From NCBI GenBank assembly GCA_003990745.1, contig RBNI01000466.1, positions 1 through 30,839 on the forward strand: 30,839 nucleotides of DNA, in the 5' to 3' direction. This DNA comes from Jimgerdemannia flammicorona. Its lineage: Eukaryota; Mucoromycota; Endogonomycetes; Endogonales; Endogonaceae. The first letter of the stretch is position 1. Every line of letters begins with the position of its first letter. A program made the translations under genes and the position numbers. The notes under the pieces are model-generated. The model was given only the letters and a program-made list of their open reading frames with translations. It searched no databases and was not told the DNA's origin. Shown here one piece after another: positions 29,301-30,839 of the stretch.

Positions 29301-30699
29301 GTGGGAACCAAAAATACCAGAGTGGTCATAACAGCCACATAGCAGTGGGCCAAATTCCTGTTCGATCCAGTAGTAATGTGAAAGTTGACCCTGACCTTGA
29401 GAACGAATTAAAACGATGCGCTTAAGAAACCAAGCAATTGCATTCCTGGATATCTGTAATACATATACTCATTTGCAGCATATTTTTTCAAAATATTTCT
29501 CTGGGTGCTTGTTCGGAACCCATATTGGTTATGCACAAGGCCACGATCGTTAATGGCTCTCTCACACGGAAATGAGTGCCCTCCATAAAGTAACAGTGAG
29601 TGATCTATGGCATATAACGCCGAATATTTCGTCGATCTCTTTGCAGCTTGATATCAGTACCCAACAGGAAAAAAAAAAAAAAAAGGGCTTATTCTGCGAA
29701 ATTGAGGTTCGCGCATGTGAAAGCACGCGCCATTTTCTTGTGCCCAAACCATGGATGTATATGTATGAGGCGAAGTTTATTAAAAAGTACCTCGCGCGAT
29801 TCACGTGACCCATAGTGTAATTTCCGAATAAAAGGCTTTTTTCTGAGTGCCAGAGGGGGTGATGGGTGCCAGAATATGCAATTTATGGAAGTCAATGGTT
29901 GGGAGAAGAGTCGATGATCGGGAGAAGAGTCGAGAGTCGGGAGAAGAGTCGAGGATCGGGAGAAAACTGAGTTGGGGAGATTAAACCTAATCTGATGGCT
30001 TTGTCGGAAAGATCGTTTTTATTTGGTCTCCATCCCTATGTTCTTCATTCAAACCCTTTCCTGTTCTGCGTGTAGAAAAGTTTTTCGGATTGCATACACT
30101 CGCCCACATCCAGCGACCGCTAATTTACGGACACGTTTCGTTGACCTCATAAATAACGCGCTTTGGCCACTGTTTCTATAAAAAGCATTCGCGTCTGACA
30201 TGCATTGAAAAGCGGGGGATGTGACACAACCGAGAGGCCGCATTTTTTCGAGAATCCGCTGCCCCATGTGATTGGTATCCGCCGAGCGGAAAGTAAAACG
30301 CGAAAACTTGAAAATTCTCCGATGGGGCAAGATTCCAGTGGGGGTATACGTAGCAAGGCTGCATTGGAGAATGGTAGCGGCGCAGCCAGTCGAGGGATCG
30401 GCGGCCGTTAACTCGGTTTGGATGCATCGGTGATGGCATCGGTCCAAGAAGGTGAAAGCAAAGTGCGAGGACATCGTGGACTTGCATCAGAGGGCAATTT
30501 ATGGTGGGAGGCTGGCATGAGGTCCAGATGGGGGCAAGACTGGTACGGCTGCAACCAATGAACGCGGACCAACACATTGTACAGTCCGGTTTGGACTCCG
30601 CACGCGGCTGAGCGGCGCATCAAGCAGGACAGAAGAGGGCGCGCGGCAGGCACCCCGGAACCTGGCTGCAGTCGGCCGTGCATTTTCATCGGCCTATCA
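29300..30699. other. Balanced-GC unique sequence, no gene recognised
   Basis: About 1.4 kb with normal CpG. Short ORFs exist on both strands (the longest about 140 codons, - strand, 30049-30474), but they lack recognisable domains and overlap one another in several frames, so I take them as chance. An A16 run is at 29669-29684. It is probably intergenic or upstream DNA of a gene to the right. Confidence 0.5.
29901..29972. repeat. 19-bp tandem repeat, three and a half units
   Basis: Units start at 29901, 29920 and 29939, each beginning GGGAGAAGAGTCGA and differing in the last five bases (TGATC, GAGTC, GGATC). A fourth, diverged start GGGAGAAAACTGAG is at 29958. This is a purine-rich minisatellite in the non-transposon part of the window. 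Confidence 0.85.
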
Positions 30700-30839
30700 G
30701 AACCCCCCTATTCTCGCCCTTCTTCTTCGAGCCTGTTGTCACTTTCCATACCGCCCTCTACTTTAAGACAGACCCGCACCCTCTTCTTTTTCCCCCCTCG
30801 CACCACCACCACCACCACCACTACCACTACCACTACACC
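30700..30839 (+). promoter_or_regulatory. Pyrimidine-rich stretch, possible gene-upstream region
   Basis: The + strand is strongly C/T-rich (runs such as TTCTTCTTCGAG and CCTCTTCTTTTTCCCCCC) and ends in CAC/TAC triplet repeats. CT-rich tracts just upstream of start codons are common in filamentous fungi, so a + strand gene may begin beyond the window edge. No start codon or TATA box can be tied to it here. Confidence 0.35.

Noticed and set aside
30049..30474. A 141-codon - strand ORF in the GC-balanced flank
   Set aside because: Several overlapping ORFs of similar length exist here on both strands, with no domain or codon signal. Chance in higher-GC DNA is more likely than a gene.

Overview
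The window looks like a transposon-packed, AT-rich block from a filamentous fungus, most likely an ascomycete with repeat-induced point mutation (RIP). Almost everything from position 1 to about 29,080 is transposable-element DNA. Older copies are nearly free of CpG, full of TpA and riddled with TAA/TAG/TGA codons where related copies have CAA/CAG/CGA/TGG. From about 29,080 the composition changes abruptly to balanced GC with ordinary CpG, ending in a pyrimidine-rich stretch that resembles the upstream region of a gene beyond the right edge. I see no intact host gene.

The core is a nest of three Ty3/Gypsy LTR retrotransposons. E1 (+ strand, heavily mutated) has a 5' LTR at 1168-1655 and an interior at 1656-7420. 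Its 3' LTR starts at 7421 but is split twice: by E2 (7512-18680, - strand, moderately mutated, a different family with LTRs of about 1.18 kb) and by E3 (19054-25760, - strand, lightly mutated, same family as E1, two 464-bp LTRs). E2 is itself split by a 1.2-kb poly(A)-tailed retro-insertion (12,220-13,437) flanked by a 10-11 bp target duplication. The order of nesting matches the degree of decay.

Both Gypsy families carry a dUTPase-like domain between the aspartic protease and the reverse transcriptase. In E3 it lies at about 22,714-23,127. In E2 all five dUTPase motifs can be read, with the retro-insertion sitting between motifs 4 and 5. E1 and E3 also share an extra reading frame of about 122 codons after the integrase and a +1 frame change between RNase H and integrase. 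E3 looks nearly whole but is dead: it has about a dozen nonsense codons and a YVDN in place of the catalytic YVDD.

To the right, 25,800-29,034 is a Ty1/Copia relic on the - strand (Gag, protease, pre-integrase and integrase recognisable; the RT end missing). It is interrupted by a 424-bp hAT-like MITE (26,759-27,182) with 12-bp terminal inverted repeats and an exact 8-bp target duplication. Deleting the MITE and one duplication restores the Copia integrase frame.

The left end (1-1167) is AT-rich or pyrimidine-rich DNA with no recognisable gene, including a degenerate tandem repeat next to E1. No tRNA, rRNA or CRISPR array was seen.
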